From the NCBI GenBank assembly GCA_002314465.1, contig DCGA01000143.1:1-5927 (forward strand): DNA of 5,927 bases, in the 5' to 3' direction. Origin of the DNA: a bacterium UBA1790 (GTDB lineage: Bacteria > Bacteroidota > Bacteroidia > Bacteroidales > Muribaculaceae). Position numbers and translations under genes: made by a program. This document shows positions 4,512-5,927 of the stretch, piece by piece (position 1 is the stretch's first letter; the number at the start of each line of letters is the position of its first letter). The notes under the pieces were generated by a model. The model saw only the letters and a program-made list of their open reading frames with translations, ran no database searches and was not told where the DNA came from.

Positions 4512-5927
4512 TTATTCATTATTATCTTGAGATTCGTTCTCTTGAGTTTCGTTCTGAACTTCCTGAACGTCGGTTACCTCAACCTCGGGCTGCTCGGCGA
4601 AAGCGAATTCTACGCCCTGCTCGTCGGTAGCCTCGGGCTCGGTGTCGACCTTGCATACAGAAGCGATCTCGTCGTTCTTGCGCTCAAGGTTGATGAGGCG
4701 AACGCCCTGTGTAGCACGGCCCATGACGCGGAGATCCTTAACGCGGAGGCGGATGATGATGCCGCTCTTGTTGATGATAACGAGGTCGTTGCCATCGTTG
4801 ACGTTGCGGATAGAAATGAGCTTACCGGTCTTCTCGGTGATGTTCATTGTCTTAACACCCTTAGCGCCGCGGTTGGTCACGCGATAGTCTTCGAGAGCGC
4901 TACGCTTACCCATACCCTGCTCAGAAACCACGAGTACGTCGTCCTGAGTGTTGGCACGCATGCAAATCATACCTACCACAGAGTCTTCGGGACCGTCGAG
5001 AGTCATACCACGAACACCGGTTGCGGTGCGTCCCATAACGCGAACCTTAGACTCGTTGAAGCGGATAGCGCGTCCGTTGCGGTCGGCGAGGATGATTTCG
5101 CTGTCGCCTTCGGTCATTACTGCGCCCACGAGCTGGTCGTCGTCGAGGATATTGATTGCTCTCACGCCGTTAGTGCGAGGACGAGAGAAGTCCTTGAGGC
5201 TTGTGCGCTTAACCACACCGTTCTTAGTAGCGAACATGATATAATGCGACTCGTTGTACTCGGGATCGAGCAACTTGGTTGCACGCACGAATGCCAGGAT
5301 GCGGTTCTCGGGACCCAGGTTGAGCAGGTTCTGGATTGCCCTACCCTTGCTGTTCTTAGAGCCCTCGGGGATCTCGAATACGCGGAGCCAGTAGCAACGT
5401 CCAAGCTCGGTGAAGAAGAGCATGTAGTTGTGGTTGGTTGCCTCGTAAACGAATTCGATGAAGTCCTCGTCGCGTGTTTCGCTACCCTTGGCACCTACTC
5501 CACCACGGTGCTGTGCGCGGTACTCGCTGAGCGGAGTGCGCTTGATGTAACCGAAGTGAGAGATGGTGATAATCATGGGATCGTCGCTGTAGAAGTCCTC
5601 AGCGTTCATTTCCTCGGCCGAGTACTCGATAACGGTCTTGCGCTCGTCGCCGAACTTTTCTTTAACTTCAAGGAGCTCGTCTTCAATAACCTTGCGGCAA
5701 ACCGCGGGGTCGTTGAGAATTGACTCGAGGAATGCGATGGTCTTCATGAGCTCATCCAACTCGTCGCGGAGCTTGTTCTGCTCCAGATTAGTGAGCTGAC
5801 GCAGGCGCATTTCCACGATAGCACGAGTCTGAGGCTCGTCGAGACCGAAGCGCTCGCCCAGGCGATTCATTGCTTCGTCGGTGGTCTTGCTGCTCTTGAT
5901 GATAGCGATTACCTCGTCGATGTTGTC
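4512..5927 (-). CDS. gyrA: DNA gyrase subunit A, C-terminal part (5' end outside window)
   Basis: The reading frame is open to the window edge, giving 471 C-terminal residues, a little over half of a typical GyrA of about 800-850. GyrA with GyrB introduces negative supercoils using ATP; this half ends the breakage-reunion domain and contains the DNA-wrapping domain. Counting from the first visible residue, 1-110 hold the end of the coiled-coil region (DNIDEVIAIIKSS; RAIVEMRLRQLTNLEQNKL). All six beta-pinwheel blades then follow at about 118-148, 168-203, 227-260, 276-310, 330-363 and 380-414. They carry the recurrent pattern of a strand, 'G.....R....' and 'G..GV'; blades 4 and 6 both contain RVMGRAT or RVMGRTAT. 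The GyrA box is QHRGGVG (139-145) in blade 1, supporting gyrase rather than topoisomerase IV ParC. The last 42 residues form an acidic tail with 15 Asp/Glu and no Lys/Arg. The catalytic tyrosine and the quinolone-resistance region lie outside the window. The gene is followed after 22 bases by a TPR gene. Confidence 0.98.
   Translation of the reverse strand, partial: DNIDEVIAIIKSSKTTDEAMNRLGERFGLDEPQTRAIVEMRLRQLTNLEQNKLRDELDELMKTIAFLESILNDPAVCRKVIEDELLEVKEKFGDERKTVIEYSAEEMNAEDFYSDDPMIITISHFGYIKRTPLSEYRAQHRGGVGAKGSETRDEDFIEFVYEATNHNYMLFFTELGRCYWLRVFEIPEGSKNSKGRAIQNLLNLGPENRILAFVRATKLLDPEYNESHYIMFATKNGVVKRTSLKDFSRPRTNGVRAINILDDDQLVGAVMTEGDSEIILADRNGRAIRFNESKVRVMGRTATGVRGMTLDGPEDSVVGMICMRANTQDDVLVVSEQGMGKRSALEDYRVTNRGAKGVKTMNITEKTGKLISIRNVNDGNDLVIINKSGIIIRLRVKDLRVMGRATQGVRLINLERKNDEIASVCKVDTEPEATDEQGVEFAFAEQPEVEVTDVQEVQNETQENESQDNNE
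5493..5513 (-). other. GyrA box (DNA-wrapping motif) within gyrA
   Basis: This codes Q-H-R-G-G-V-G in blade 1 of the C-terminal domain. The E. coli box is Q-R-R-G-G-K-G; Gln, the second Arg and the glycines are kept, while the first Arg is His and the Lys is Val. The box is the family's hallmark for wrapping DNA in the positive sense. Confidence 0.85.

Noticed and set aside
4527..5723. A 398-codon open frame on the + strand, opposite gyrA
   Set aside because: It is antisense to clearly conserved gyrA codons, resembles no known protein, and is explained by codon bias in gyrA (rare stop complements).

Overview
The window looks like chromosomal DNA from a member of the Bacteroidales (Bacteroidota). 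The grounds are a FabZ C-terminus followed directly by lpxA (in this phylum FabZ is normally the C-terminal half of an LpxC-FabZ fusion), start codons without Shine-Dalgarno sequences, and a gyrA gene followed by exported TPR-protein genes. The genus cannot be fixed from the sequence alone. Housekeeping genes here are around 50% G+C; the TIR gene is clearly more A+T-rich.

Left part, + strand (1-1050): the last 64 codons of a FabZ-type dehydratase, almost certainly the end of an LpxC/FabZ fusion, then a complete lpxA 18 bases later. Together these form the 3' end of a lipid A biosynthesis operon, closed by an intrinsic terminator at 1020-1050.

Middle, + strand (1057-2013): a 318-residue protein with an N-terminal TIR domain that keeps the glutamate expected of NAD-cleaving TIRs, followed by about six membrane-spanning segments. 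It starts only six bases after the lpxA terminator. It is the one clearly accessory gene here and the best candidate for something undescribed, possibly a membrane-bound immune or cell-death effector. A hairpin-rich junction (2021-2119), including a bidirectional terminator, separates it from the convergent genes.

Right part, - strand (5927 down to 2118): the C-terminal half of DNA gyrase subunit A (end of the breakage-reunion domain, the complete six-bladed DNA-wrapping domain, an acidic tail), then two tandem paralogous exported TPR proteins. The first lies 22 bases after gyrA and is probably co-transcribed with it. The second uses a GTG start and is separated from the first by an intrinsic terminator. 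Both TPR proteins share an unusual duplicated lysine-rich motif, DKKTGxPK(I/F), inserted between helical segments.

There is no gene-free stretch longer than about 100 bases. No tRNA, rRNA, CRISPR array, insertion sequence or riboswitch was seen.
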